A DNA stretch of 64,000 nucleotides, taken from assembly GCA_016713305.1 (NCBI GenBank), contig JADJPK010000031.1, forward strand, positions 744,001 through 808,000, in the 5' to 3' direction. Origin of the DNA: Betaproteobacteria bacterium. GTDB taxonomy: Bacteria > Pseudomonadota > Gammaproteobacteria > Burkholderiales > Ga0077523. Both the position numbers and the translations under genes were made by a program. Each line of letters opens with the position of its first letter. The first letter of the stretch is position 1. Positions 34,839 through 45,821 of this stretch are shown piece after piece. The notes under the pieces are model-generated. The model was not told the DNA's origin, made no database searches, and saw only the letters and a program-made list of their open reading frames with translations.

Positions 34839-35627
34839 TCAGCCGTCGCGTTCCCAGACGCAGTACACGCCGCCCTGGAGCGTCTCGGCCAGAGGATCCG
34901 TACAGGTTCCGTCGACACCTTCCAGTTCGGGCGCGAACGTCTCGGCATCGTCCTGCGGGTGGTAGCCGAGCCTCTCGGCGGCGGCGTCCTTCCACCACCG
35001 CCGGGCGTTGTTCGACATCCCGTAGACGATCTCGTAGCGCACGTCGGCTTCGATGGCTCGCTCGACCAGTTGCCCGAGGTCGCGGTGGCTGATCCACGAG
35101 GACAGGTGGCGCCGTTCGGCCGGCGCATCCGGACGGAGCAGCGTGCCGATGCGGATGCACACCGAAGCAAGGCCGAACTTGTCGGCGTAGAAGCTCAGCA
35201 AGGTCTCGCCGAACACCTTCGACACGCCGTAGCGCGTGTCGGGCCTGGGCAGGCTGCTTTCGTCCAGCGTCTGCCGCCGCGAGTAGAAGCCGATCGCGTG
35301 GTTGGACGACGCGAACACGAAACGCCCCACCCCCGCCTGCCGCGCCGCCTCCACCACACGGTAGCAACCGTCGATGTTGGCATCGCGTATCGCCTCCCAC
35401 GGCGCCTCGGTGGGCACGCCTGCCAGATGGACCACGGCGTCCGCGCCGGCCATGGCCAGGGCGAGCACATCCGGATCGCCGATGTCACCCTGCAGGACAC
35501 GCTCGCCCTCGCAGGCATCCGGCATCGGTTTCAGGTCCAGAAGCGTCAGGCGGTAGCGGCCACGCAGTTGCTCGCGCAGCACCCCCCCCACAAGTCCGGC
35601 AGCGCCGGTGATCAGCACGCACTTCAT
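34839..35627 (-). CDS. NAD-dependent epimerase/dehydratase, uronate dehydrogenase-like
   Basis: This extended short-chain dehydrogenase has the NAD-binding TGAAGLVGG at residues 7-15, an acidic DLKP after strand 2, VVHLAGVP, and the catalytic Ser (SSNH) with Tyr and Lys of YGVSK. The FASSNHAIGFYSR and YGVSKVFGE pair resembles uronate dehydrogenase, which oxidises glucuronate/galacturonate to aldarolactones. It has 262 residues, the right length. It could serve the sugar-acid pathway suggested by the enolase enzymes at 16-19 kb, but it is not near them. The SPFH gene ends 13 bases upstream of its start. Confidence 0.75.
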   Translation of the reverse strand: MKCVLITGAAGLVGGVLREQLRGRYRLTLLDLKPMPDACEGERVLQGDIGDPDVLALAMAGADAVVHLAGVPTEAPWEAIRDANIDGCYRVVEAARQAGVGRFVFASSNHAIGFYSRRQTLDESSLPRPDTRYGVSKVFGETLLSFYADKFGLASVCIRIGTLLRPDAPAERRHLSSWISHRDLGQLVERAIEADVRYEIVYGMSNNARRWWKDAAAERLGYHPQDDAETFAPELEGVDGTCTDPLAETLQGGVYCVWERDG

Positions 35628-35640
35628 GGTCGGTCTCTCC

Positions 35641-36546
35641 TCAGGCAGCGCTTGCCGCCGAGCCCGTCGACATCTGCAGAACGGGCTGCGCTTCGTTCTC
35701 GCCCACCAGGACCGTCATGAGATTGGTGACCAGCTGGGCGCGCTGATCGTTGGACAGCTGCACGAGTTTTCTGGATTCGAGCTGCGACAGCGCGATCTCC
35801 ACCATGCCCACCGCGCCCGCGACGATCGTCTGCCGGGCGGCCACGACCTGCTGCGCCTGTTGCTGCCGCAGCATCGCCATGGCGATCTCGGGCGCGTACG
35901 CCAGATGGGCCAGGCGCGCATCGAGAACGCGCAGCCCGGCCGGTTCCACGTGCTGCTCGATGGTCTCGATCAGTTCCTTCGCGGTGCCCTGCACGTTTCC
36001 TCGCAGGGTGGCGTTGCGGTTCGGACCGTCGTAGGGATGGGAGCCGGCGACCTGCCGCAGGGCGGACTCGGACTGGACCCGGATGTATTCCGAGTACGCC
36101 TCCACTTCGAACATCGCCCGGAACGTGTCGCTCACCTGCCAGGCGATGACCGCCCCGATCTCGATGGGATTGCCGTTGGCGTCATTCACTTTCAACGTCG
36201 GGGTGGCGAGATTCTGGATGCGCAACGAAAGCTTCTGCAGACGGCAGAGCGGGTTGTAGTAGTGGAACCCGTCCTCGCGCACCGAGCCTGCGTACTTGCC
36301 GAAGAACGTGAGCACCGCAGCCGTGTTCGGCTGCAAGATCACGAAACCCTTGAGCGCCAGCAGAAGGATCGCGCCGAGCAGAAGCGGCGGTGCAAAGGAC
36401 AACGGACCCGGAACGGCGCCCGACGCGACCGACAACACGGCGTGACGCCACAGGTGCCACTCCAGCGCAGCGAGCACCAGCACGACGATCACACCGATCC
36501 ACCCCGAGACGGTAAGCGCGCTGCGTTCTTCCACGGCGATCTCCAT
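35641..36546 (-). CDS. SPFH/band-7 membrane protein
   Basis: The 301-residue protein has two N-terminal helices (about 12-31 and 48-66) followed by an SPFH domain: NTAAVLTFFGKYAGSVREDGFHYYNPL, VNDANGNPIEIGAVIAWQV and HVEPAGLRVLDARLAHLAYAPEIAMAMLRQQQAQQVVAARQ (long coiled segment). Such proteins form large membrane-attached cages, often with FtsH-type or NfeD-type partners, and influence membrane quality control. Neither partner gene is here. It starts at ATG 36546, 13 bases upstream of the epimerase gene. Confidence 0.88.
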   Translation of the reverse strand: MEIAVEERSALTVSGWIGVIVVLVLAALEWHLWRHAVLSVASGAVPGPLSFAPPLLLGAILLLALKGFVILQPNTAAVLTFFGKYAGSVREDGFHYYNPLCRLQKLSLRIQNLATPTLKVNDANGNPIEIGAVIAWQVSDTFRAMFEVEAYSEYIRVQSESALRQVAGSHPYDGPNRNATLRGNVQGTAKELIETIEQHVEPAGLRVLDARLAHLAYAPEIAMAMLRQQQAQQVVAARQTIVAGAVGMVEIALSQLESRKLVQLSNDQRAQLVTNLMTVLVGENEAQPVLQMSTGSAASAA

Positions 36547-36646
36547 GGTTGGCGGAACGCCGACCGTATCACGGGAAAAGTCGGCGGCTCAATGGAACCG
36601 GGCCTGCGCCCCTCCGCCGAACCGCCGTCGCGGCCGCTCGCGTTGA

Positions 36647-37681
36647 TCAGAGCCCGGCCAGTTCCCGCGTGAGTTCCGCGGCGGGGATTGCCTTGCAGCC
36701 GGTGGCGTTCTGACCCGACCATAACGGTGAGAAGTCACCGCTGCCCGCCGCTTCCGCCTTCGCGCGTATCGGCGTGATGGCCGAAGTGGCGAGGGGAAAC
36801 CTCGGCGCCGCCTCGTTCATGGGTCCCACTTCCCGGATGAACCGGTTGACGATGCCGCGCGCGGGACGGCCCGTGAAGAGGTTGGTGAGCACGGTGTGCC
36901 GCGCGGCGTCGCTGGCCAATGTGTCGTGATGGATGTCGCTGATGGTCGATTCCGGACACCTGAGATAGGCGGTGCCGATCTGGGCTGCCGATGCGCCCAG
37001 AGCCAGGACCGCCCGCACCCCCGCGGCATCGGCAATCCCGCCGGCTGCAATGACCGGTACCCGGACCGCCCGCACGATCTGCGGCACGAGCGCCAGGGTG
37101 CCGATCTGCGTGGAAAGATCGTCGGTGAGGAACATGCCGCGATGGCCCCCGGCTTCCACGCCTTGCGCAACGATGGCATCCGCGCCATGCGCTTCGAGCC
37201 AGCGCGCTTCGTCGACGGTGGTGGCGGACGAGATCACCAGCGAACCCCAGGACTTCACCCGCGCCAGCAGTCCGGCCGACGGAAGCCCGAAGTGAAAGCT
37301 GACGACCTGGGGAGGCGCCTCGGCCAGCAGTTCTGCAGCCTCGGCACTGAACGGGGCCCGGCCCGGGCCTGCCGGTATGGATGAAGCGTCGATGCCGAAC
37401 TCGCGATAGTAGGGGCCCAGCCGCTCCCGCCATGCGGCCTCGCGCGCGTCGTCCTGGAGAGGCGGTTCATGGCAGAAGAAATTGACGTTGAACGCGCGGT
37501 CCGTGTGTCCGCGAATGATCTCCAGTTCCTTGCGGATACCCTCCGTACTGAGGGTGGCGCAGCCGACGGACCCGAGCCCGCCCACGGCCGACACGGCGGC
37601 CGCAAGCGCGCCGGCCTGTGCGCCTGCCATCGGAGCCTGGATGATCGGGACATCGAGCCCCAGTGTTTGCATGAGATTCAT
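36647..37681 (-). CDS. Nitronate monooxygenase family (2-nitropropane dioxygenase-like) enzyme
   Basis: The 344-residue FMN TIM-barrel protein shows the NMO landmarks: PIIQAPMAGAQAG at the start, GGLGSVGCATLS, the GVEAGGHRG loop that carries the catalytic-type His, PVIAAGGIADA (FMN phosphate) and GASAAQIGTAYL. It should oxidise nitronates with O2, though many relatives use other substrates such as propionate 3-nitronate. ATG 37681 follows a GAGGA; a second ATG lies three codons inside. A GAGxx to 37752 gap of 70 bases separates it from the VOC gene. Confidence 0.85.
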   Translation of the reverse strand: MNLMQTLGLDVPIIQAPMAGAQAGALAAAVSAVGGLGSVGCATLSTEGIRKELEIIRGHTDRAFNVNFFCHEPPLQDDAREAAWRERLGPYYREFGIDASSIPAGPGRAPFSAEAAELLAEAPPQVVSFHFGLPSAGLLARVKSWGSLVISSATTVDEARWLEAHGADAIVAQGVEAGGHRGMFLTDDLSTQIGTLALVPQIVRAVRVPVIAAGGIADAAGVRAVLALGASAAQIGTAYLRCPESTISDIHHDTLASDAARHTVLTNLFTGRPARGIVNRFIREVGPMNEAAPRFPLATSAITPIRAKAEAAGSGDFSPLWSGQNATGCKAIPAAELTRELAGL

Positions 37682-37751
37682 GAGAGTCCTCGCGAGAATG
37701 TTCGGAACGGCGCAGGTGCTGGCCGGCTGGCTGGGCGCAACGAGGAGCGGA

Positions 37752-38198
37752 TCAGACCTGCTCGAGGTCGTTCCAGCGGTCGTGCCGGTCGCGCCGCTCC
37801 TGCCTGTAGTTGGTGATCTCGAGCCGGATGCCATCCGGGTCGGTGAAGAAGACGGCCCAGTAGTCCGGAGCGTATTCCCGATGCAGTTCGGGCCCTTCCA
37901 CGTCGACTCCCAGCGCGCGCAATTCGTTCGCCGCGCGCTTCACATCGTCGGCCGACTCCACCCGAAGACACAGATGATGCAGCCCGGGCGCGTACGGGTC
38001 GTGCGCTCCGGCCGAGCGCGCCGGACGCAGCACGACGCCGAAATGCCGGTTGTAGTACTGGACGTGCGGATCGCCTCCGAGCGTGAAGGCGTTGCGGCGA
38101 AACCCGAGCGCGGGCATCACGCGGTCGTAGAAGGATTCGGACCTGCGCGGGTCGGATACGGCGAGATAGAGGTGATCGAACCCTGTGATTTCGACCAT
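37752..38198 (-). CDS. VOC family (glyoxalase/dioxygenase fold) protein
   Basis: The 148-residue protein contains one vicinal-oxygen-chelate domain: FDHLYLAVSDPRRSESFYDRVMPALGFRR starts the first half, GLHHLCLRVESADDV the second, and DPDGIRLEITN ends it. The three expected metal ligands His (DHLYLAV), His (LHHLCLRV) and Glu (RLEI) are present, so metal-dependent isomerase, dioxygenase or fosfomycin-resistance-like chemistry is possible. The substrate is unknown. ATG 38198 follows GGGGAA. Confidence 0.8.
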   Translation of the reverse strand: MVEITGFDHLYLAVSDPRRSESFYDRVMPALGFRRNAFTLGGDPHVQYYNRHFGVVLRPARSAGAHDPYAPGLHHLCLRVESADDVKRAANELRALGVDVEGPELHREYAPDYWAVFFTDPDGIRLEITNYRQERRDRHDRWNDLEQV

Positions 38199-38220
38199 GC
38201 GGCGTTCCCCGGCCGCGCGC

Positions 38221-38469
38221 TCAGGAGACCCGGGCGCAGCCGGCAGGCTTGTGCACGCGGATCGAGGACGGCGGATTGGCGGCAAGCTTCGTGTCGGGAC
38301 GCCGCGGTCTGGGAACGAGTTCGCCGCCGCAGTTGGGGCAGCGGCCGCCCAGCACGCCATCGGTGCAGTCCGCGCAGAACGTGCATTCGAAGGAACAGAT
38401 GCGGGCATCCGTGCTGCCGGGCGGGAGATCGCGGTCGCAGCACTCGCAGTTGGGTCTCAGTTCCAGCAT
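38221..38469 (-). CDS. DUF1272 cysteine-rich protein
   Basis: The 82-residue protein begins LELRPNCECCDRDLPPGSTDARICSFECTFCADC, the signature of the DUF1272 family, with a second cluster GGRCPNCGGELVPRP. The eight or more cysteines should form zinc sites. Function is unknown. GGAGAAGGAG ribosome site before ATG 38469. It precedes the VOC gene on the same strand by 22 bases, so the two are likely co-transcribed. Confidence 0.85.
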   Translation of the reverse strand: MLELRPNCECCDRDLPPGSTDARICSFECTFCADCTDGVLGGRCPNCGGELVPRPRRPDTKLAANPPSSIRVHKPAGCARVS

Positions 38470-38546
38470 GGCGCACTCCTTCTCCACCCGATGGCAGGGC
38501 AGACGAAGATAGCACCGCCAGCGGCGTGACGTCGATGCGGATCGAG

Positions 38547-38567
38547 CCTCCGGAATTCAGCCGGAGG
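38547..38567 (-). terminator. Hairpin downstream of the small exported protein gene
   Basis: CCTCCGG and CCGGAGG pair around a 7-base loop, only 7 bases beyond the stop of the gene at 38574. Read on the minus strand there is no T-run, so it is a weak candidate. Confidence 0.4.
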
Positions 38568-38573
38568 TCCCGC

Positions 38574-38984
38574 TCACTGCTTCACACCATCCCACGCCAT
38601 GCGGGTATCGGAGGGGTCCGTCCCCCAGAATCCGCGGAAGATCCGGTAGTCGGTCGAGAAGAGCAGGCGGACGCTCCCGGTCCCGTACCGGTCTGTCCAC
38701 GTGCAGCTCAGCAGATAGGCCGCCTCCCAGCCGCATTCGTCGAGTGTGCCGGTCTCGATGCCCTCTTCCTCCCCGATCGCGTAGCTGCCGCTCCACCGCC
38801 CCTCGGCATTGCGCGAGAACGCCGTCAGCACCGGATCGAAGTCGTCGCCGTTCAGCACCTGCCCTTGGTAGCTGCCAGAGAGCGGCTGCGGAGAATCGTC
38901 CTCTGCCCGCGCCCCCGCCGCCATCGAAGCGATCGTCACCGAGAGCAGGACGGCAATGCCGGAACCGCTGACCCGCTTGATCAT
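38574..38984 (-). CDS. Exported protein of unknown function
   Basis: The 136-residue protein starts at ATG 38984 with a clear Sec signal peptide (IKRVSGSGIAVLLSVTIASMAAGARAED, cleavage after ARA). The mature part is a small, all-beta-looking chain with repeated Gly/Trp/Tyr (GSYQGQVL, GRWSGSYAIGEEEG, WTDRYGTGSVRLLFSTDY). Two cysteines could form a disulfide. I do not recognise a family; it resembles small periplasmic lipocalin-like proteins only in general. Neighbours are unrelated. Confidence 0.65.
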   Translation of the reverse strand: MIKRVSGSGIAVLLSVTIASMAAGARAEDDSPQPLSGSYQGQVLNGDDFDPVLTAFSRNAEGRWSGSYAIGEEEGIETGTLDECGWEAAYLLSCTWTDRYGTGSVRLLFSTDYRIFRGFWGTDPSDTRMAWDGVKQ

Positions 38985-39060
38985 GAGATGTCCCCACCCT
39001 GGAATGCCGCGCATCCGTTCGCGGCCCCGCCGAGCATACTCGAGTGGAGCCCGGACGGCC

Positions 39061-40110
39061 TCACGTCGCGAGGAATCCCGCGATCATCCGGTCGAGGAAG
39101 GCCGCGTCCTCGGGGCGTTGACTGGTCGCGGACTGGTGGCCCTGCGCCGAAGGGATTTCCTCGAAGCGCGCGCCCGGAATGGCAGCGGCGAGCGAGCGGG
39201 CCGCGTGTGCCGGATTGAACAGGTCGAGCGGAGGTGCAAGCACCAGCGTGCGTGCCCGGATCGATGCGAGCGCCGCCTCCGTGCCGGTCATGCCGGGAGT
39301 GGTGCCGACGTCGTGCGCTTCGTACGCCCACGACTGATAGAGATAGTCGATCGCCTGGAAACCGCCTGCCCGGTTGCGGGCCACCAGCGTATCGAACCAC
39401 GCGTGGGCTTCGGCGGCATCGCGAGCGGCCGACTCGACGGCTGCCGGTGTGCGCGACAGCAACGCGGTCATGAGCCCCGTGTAGGCACGCCAGCCTCGCT
39501 CCGGTTCCGTCCGGAATCCGTCTCCGGTCCACGCGGGATCGGCCATGAGGCAGGACCTGGCCGTCTCGGTGACGAGCACCGCCCACGGGGAGGTCTTCGC
39601 CATGGGCGTCATCGCGATGCAGGCCCGGACCCGGTCCGGGTGGCTCACCGCCCACTGCAACGCCTGCATGCCTCCCATGGAGGCACCGACGACCGCGTGC
39701 AGGTTCGTCACATCCAGATGTTCGGAGAGCAATCGGTACTGAGCGTGGACCATGTCGCGCACGGTGAAGCGGGGAAACCGCATCCCCGGCTGGCGCTGGC
39801 TGTTGGATGGCGAGGTGGACAGACCGTTGCCGATCGGGTCGGTGGCGACGATGCACAGGCGGCCGGGATCCAGTGCCCGGCCGGGACCGATCAGGAAATC
39901 CAGACGGTGATGCGTTCCGGTGAGCGACGCGCACACGAGCACCACGTTCGAACGCTGCGCATCGGGCTCTCCATGCACCACGAACGACTGACGGTAGCCG
40001 GAGATGCGTTCGCCGGATTCGAGGACGAGCTCCCCCAGTTCGGCCACGCGATGCGGCGCCTCCACGTGGTCCGGTGCCGCCGGCGGATGTGCAGATGCAT
40101 GAGCATTCAT
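39061..40110 (-). CDS. Alpha/beta hydrolase, homoserine O-acetyltransferase-like
   Basis: The 349-residue protein is a MetX-like alpha/beta hydrolase: DPIGNG (oxyanion region), nucleophile elbow GASMGGMQAL with the catalytic Ser near residue 140, Asp in LAPPLDLFNP and His in GHQSA near the end. MetX acylates homoserine using acetyl- or succinyl-CoA. It lacks the adjacent metW typical of methionine synthesis loci in this group, so another acyltransferase or hydrolase role is possible. ATG 40110 is the natural start; earlier in-frame codons lie in the upstream gene's region. Confidence 0.7.
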   Translation of the reverse strand: MNAHASAHPPAAPDHVEAPHRVAELGELVLESGERISGYRQSFVVHGEPDAQRSNVVLVCASLTGTHHRLDFLIGPGRALDPGRLCIVATDPIGNGLSTSPSNSQRQPGMRFPRFTVRDMVHAQYRLLSEHLDVTNLHAVVGASMGGMQALQWAVSHPDRVRACIAMTPMAKTSPWAVLVTETARSCLMADPAWTGDGFRTEPERGWRAYTGLMTALLSRTPAAVESAARDAAEAHAWFDTLVARNRAGGFQAIDYLYQSWAYEAHDVGTTPGMTGTEAALASIRARTLVLAPPLDLFNPAHAARSLAAAIPGARFEEIPSAQGHQSATSQRPEDAAFLDRMIAGFLAT

Positions 40111-40135
40111 CGGGCAGGCCTTCCGCCAGGGGCGT

Positions 40136-41239
40136 TCAATCGAACATGACCACGGTCCGGATGCCTTCGCCCCGTGCGAGACAAGCGAACCCTTCGTTGA
40201 TCTCGTCGAGAGCGATCCGGCGGGTGATGAGTTCGTCCAGCAGCAGACGCCCCGCGAGATACTCCCCGACGAGCCACGGAAAATCGCGCCGCGGCTTCGC
40301 ATCGCCGTAGCTGGATCGCACGATGCGCCGCTCGCCCATCAGCGACCCCCAGCGGAACGTCACCTCCTGGTCCGCGTTCACCTTCCCGAGCCACACGACC
40401 TGGCCGCCGGGACGCACGGCTTCCACCGCAAGGCGGAACCCGGCAGGACGGCCCGCGGCTTCGATCACGCAATCGGCACCGCGTCCCTCCGTGAGCGCTT
40501 TCACCGCCTGCACCGCATCGGGCGACGAACCGTCCACCACATGCGTCGCGCCGAACTGCCTTGCCCGCTCCAGATGCGCGGAATCGACGTCCACGGCGAT
40601 GATCCGGCCCGCACCCGCCAGTCTGGCGCCCTGCACGGCGTTCAACCCCACGGCCCCGCAACCGATCACCGCGACGCTCGCTCCGGCTTCCAGACGCGCT
40701 TTCCGGACCACGGCTCCGACACCCGTCATCACCCCGCAACCGATGATGCAGGCGCGGTCGAACGGCATCTCGCGCGGAATCGGAATCGCGCCCGACTGCG
40801 GGACCACCGTGTACTGCGCGTGCGTGGAGGTGACCGAGTAGTGATGAACGGGTTGGCCGCCACGGCGCAGGCGGGTGGTCCCGTCGAGAAGCAGCCCGCG
40901 CGGCTGATGGCGCGTGAACGGCTCGCACAGAATCGGCTGGTCGCGCTCGCAGTAGAAACAGTGGCCGCAGTGGGGATTCCACGACAGGATCACGTGGTCG
41001 CCCGGCCGGACGCCGGTCACTCCGCTGCCGACGGCCTCCACCACGCCCGCACCCTCGTGGCCCAGGACGATGGGCAGCGGATACGGCAGCGAGCCCTGCA
41101 TCACCTCGAGGTCCGTATGGCACAGACCGCTCGCCCGGATCTTCACGAGCACGTCGTCCGCAGCCAGTTCGCCCAACTCCAGCGTCTGGACGGCGAGCGG
41201 CGCGCCGACCTCGTTCAGCACTGCGGCGCGGAATTCCAT
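40136..41239 (-). CDS. Zinc-dependent alcohol dehydrogenase
   Basis: This medium-chain dehydrogenase of 367 residues has the catalytic zinc ligands GLCHTDLEVM (Cys, His-Thr), GHEGAGVVEAVG and GCG at 160-170, plus the structural zinc loop CGHCFYCERDQPILC. The Rossmann domain contains GCGAVGLNAVQGARLAGAGRIIAVD, so NAD is the likely cofactor. It resembles class III formaldehyde/glutathione and aryl-alcohol dehydrogenases. The substrate is not deducible. It lies 25 bases upstream of the MetX-like hydrolase on the same strand. Confidence 0.88.
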   Translation of the reverse strand: MEFRAAVLNEVGAPLAVQTLELGELAADDVLVKIRASGLCHTDLEVMQGSLPYPLPIVLGHEGAGVVEAVGSGVTGVRPGDHVILSWNPHCGHCFYCERDQPILCEPFTRHQPRGLLLDGTTRLRRGGQPVHHYSVTSTHAQYTVVPQSGAIPIPREMPFDRACIIGCGVMTGVGAVVRKARLEAGASVAVIGCGAVGLNAVQGARLAGAGRIIAVDVDSAHLERARQFGATHVVDGSSPDAVQAVKALTEGRGADCVIEAAGRPAGFRLAVEAVRPGGQVVWLGKVNADQEVTFRWGSLMGERRIVRSSYGDAKPRRDFPWLVGEYLAGRLLLDELITRRIALDEINEGFACLARGEGIRTVVMFD

Positions 41240-41446
41240 GCCGGCTCATCTCCCGGGAAAGGTCTGGCCCGTGAACACCGACCGCCCTGCAACGGCAGGC
41301 GGCGGGGACAGTGAGTGTGGCCGTGTGGCTGTGGCCGGCAGCCCACATGCGGCCCGGGAATCATACCCGCGCCGTCCACGGCGGCGCGGGCGGAAGCGCG
41401 GTTGACCATCCCTACAGAACGGGAACGCGAGGCCGTTAACACGTTC

Positions 41447-43795
<2,349 letters not shown>

Positions 43796-43800
43796 GCCCC

Positions 43801-44001
43801 ATGTTCCAGATGACCGACAGAGATCAGAAAGGCGCCACCCAGCTCGCCCTGGCGCCGACCCGTGCCCACGCGGCGCCGTCCCTTCCGGCACGGCCCACCC
43901 GCTTCACGGCCCACCTCCGGCGCCTGACGCCCCCGGGCACGTGGTCCCCCGGCGCCATGCTGCTGCCCGGCGGCGACTGCGACTTCTACGAACCGCGCTG
44001 A
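43801..44001 (+). CDS. Possible small protein after the hybrid kinase
   Basis: A 66-residue frame starts 5 bases after the kinase stop (FQMTDRDQKGATQLALAP to GGDCDFYEPR). It is basic and proline-rich with one Cys near the end. There is no domain I recognise. Its position suggests translational coupling, but no clear Shine-Dalgarno and its Arg/Pro-rich composition, common in non-coding GC-rich frames, make it doubtful. Confidence 0.25.
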   Translation: MFQMTDRDQKGATQLALAPTRAHAAPSLPARPTRFTAHLRRLTPPGTWSPGAMLLPGGDCDFYEPR

Positions 44002-44087
44002 GGCCCGGCCCGGCCGGCGGCGAACGGACCGGCGCCCGCCTCACCCGCCCGGACACACGGCGGCTCCGCCGTTCGCCTCGTGCGGAA

Positions 44088-44105
44088 CGCGGGCTATATC
44101 CCGCG
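44088..44105 (+). terminator. Hairpin between convergent genes
   Basis: CGCGGG and CCCGCG pair around CTATAT, in the gap between the hybrid kinase/small ORF and the convergent hydrolase gene. A second hairpin (CGGCGGCTCCGCCG) lies just before it at about 44058. They could end transcription from both sides; no T-run is present. Confidence 0.35.
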
Positions 44106-44153
44106 ACCCCGTCATCGGTGACTGCGGGAGGTCCGATCGGTATCAGACTTTCT

Positions 44154-45017
44154 CTAGCTGCGGAACGGGATCTTGAGATACCGCATGCCGTTGCCTTCGG
44201 GAGCAGGCAAGCGGCCGGCGTTGATGTTGAACTGAAGGCTGGGATACAGCAGGCGCGGCGCATTCAACCGCTTGTCCCGCGCCTGCCGGAACTGCACGAA
44301 GGCTTCCTTCGTGCTCTTCGCCGGAAGCTGCACGTTGTGGAGCTTCTCTTCCCCGATGGTGGATTGCCACAGGACCTCCCGCCCCCCGGGCTGGTAGTCG
44401 TGGCCGACGAACACGCGCGTTTCGTCGGGAAGGGTGTAGAGCCGCCCGGTGATGGAATCGAACAGCGTCTCAGCGCTTCCGGACGGGAAGTCGCACCGGC
44501 CCACGCCATAGTCCGGCATGAACAGGGTGTCCCCCGTGAACACCGCGTCGCCCACGAGAAACGAGACGCATGCCGGTGTGTGCCCGGGGGTGGCGATGAT
44601 TCGGATGCGCAGGGCACCCGCCTCGATCATCTCGCCATCCTGCAGCAGCCGGTCGAACTGGCTGCCGTCGGTGGGGAAGTCCGGGGCGAGGTTGAACACC
44701 GGCTTGAAGGCGGCCTGGACCTCGCGGATGCGCTCGCCGATGGCCACCTTGGCGTCGGGAAAGCGGGTCTTCATCTCCTGCGATCCGGTCAGATGATCGG
44801 CATGGGCGTGCGTGTCGAGAATCCAGTGAAGCTGCAACCGCCGATCGCGGATGAAATGCTCGACCTCGTCCAGCGAACGCGTGCTCACGCGCGAGGGCGC
44901 GGGATCGTAGTCGAGCACCGCGTCGATCACCACGGCATCCCGCGTGTCCGGATCCCACGCGACGTACGTGAGAGTCCAGGTACCCGCGTCGAAAAAGGCT
45001 TTGACTTCAGGATTCAT
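44154..45017 (-). CDS. Metallo-beta-lactamase-fold hydrolase, persulfide dioxygenase-like
   Basis: The 287-residue protein has the MBL iron/zinc motif THAHADH (near 70), GHT (near 145), GDTLF with the bridging Asp, and a terminal His. The N-terminus NPEVKAFFDAGTWTLTYVAWD matches the persulfide dioxygenase/Blh-type group, which oxidises glutathione persulfide to sulfite in sulfide detoxification. The role is inferred by pattern; glyoxalase II-like activity is the alternative. Start ATG 45017 is preferred over ATG 45026 by family length. Confidence 0.8.
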   Translation of the reverse strand: MNPEVKAFFDAGTWTLTYVAWDPDTRDAVVIDAVLDYDPAPSRVSTRSLDEVEHFIRDRRLQLHWILDTHAHADHLTGSQEMKTRFPDAKVAIGERIREVQAAFKPVFNLAPDFPTDGSQFDRLLQDGEMIEAGALRIRIIATPGHTPACVSFLVGDAVFTGDTLFMPDYGVGRCDFPSGSAETLFDSITGRLYTLPDETRVFVGHDYQPGGREVLWQSTIGEEKLHNVQLPAKSTKEAFVQFRQARDKRLNAPRLLYPSLQFNINAGRLPAPEGNGMRYLKIPFRS

Positions 45018-45250
45018 GAGGTGCATTCCCGGGCCGGAACTTCGAAGCCGGAAGGATGCCACAGCAGCGGCGGCCCGCGGGTTGATTCAGGTCAGGCGCC
45101 CGGACCGCTGAAGGCCGGCCAGCGCACGTGCGTCACGCCGCAGACCGGCACCGGCAGCGTTGGCAGTCCTGCCCCGATCCCGAGGCCGATCGGCCTGCCC
45201 ACGTCCGTCGGTTCTTCCCTAGAATTCACGTTTGCCTCTCCGCTCTCACC

Positions 45251-45739
45251 GTGAACGCGACCCTTCCCGACTGGCCCGGCCACTGTTTCGGCTGTTCCCC
45301 CCGGAACCCTCTGGGACTCCATCTGCGCTTCGAGCGGACCGCCGAGGGCTGCCGCACTTCCCATTCCGTCTCCGACCGGCACTGCGGCATCGAGGGCATC
45401 GCCCACGGCGGCATCGTGTCGACCCTGCTGGACGAAACAGCCGCCTGGGCGATCATCCTGCACTCGGGACGTCTGGGGCTCACGACCCGGATGGGCGTGG
45501 AGTTCGTGAAGCCGGTGCCGACCGCCACTCCGCTGGAACTGGAGGCATGGATCGTGTCGCGCGATGGAAAGCGGGCCACGACCCGCGCCGAGATCCGCGA
45601 TGGCGGCGGCGCGGTGCTTGCCCACTGCGCCGCCGAATGGGCGCTGGCCTCCGCGGCCGTGGTCTCCCGCATGAGCGGGCTCGATCGCTCGCTGCTGGCC
45701 GGCTTCTTCGCCGCAGCGCATCCCTCACCGGCGGACTGA
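45251..45739 (+). CDS. Hotdog-fold thioesterase, PaaI-like
   Basis: The 162-residue protein shows the PaaI/hotdog pattern: GHCFGCSPRNPLGLHL (the CFGC segment is typical of bacterial acyl-CoA thioesterases), GIAHGGIVSTLLDETAAWA (active-site segment with the Asp/Glu region), then TTRMGVEFVKPVPT. It should hydrolyse an acyl- or aryl-CoA. GTG 45251 is the likely start, since the upstream open frame lies outside the fold. It is followed by pepN 82 bases later. Confidence 0.82.
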   Translation: MNATLPDWPGHCFGCSPRNPLGLHLRFERTAEGCRTSHSVSDRHCGIEGIAHGGIVSTLLDETAAWAIILHSGRLGLTTRMGVEFVKPVPTATPLELEAWIVSRDGKRATTRAEIRDGGGAVLAHCAAEWALASAAVVSRMSGLDRSLLAGFFAAAHPSPAD

Positions 45740-45821
45740 ACGCAACCGCATTCGCGCCGTCGAACCCTCTACCGGGTCCGGCGGCATGCCCCGACAACAT
45801 CCTGCACGAGCGACATCATCC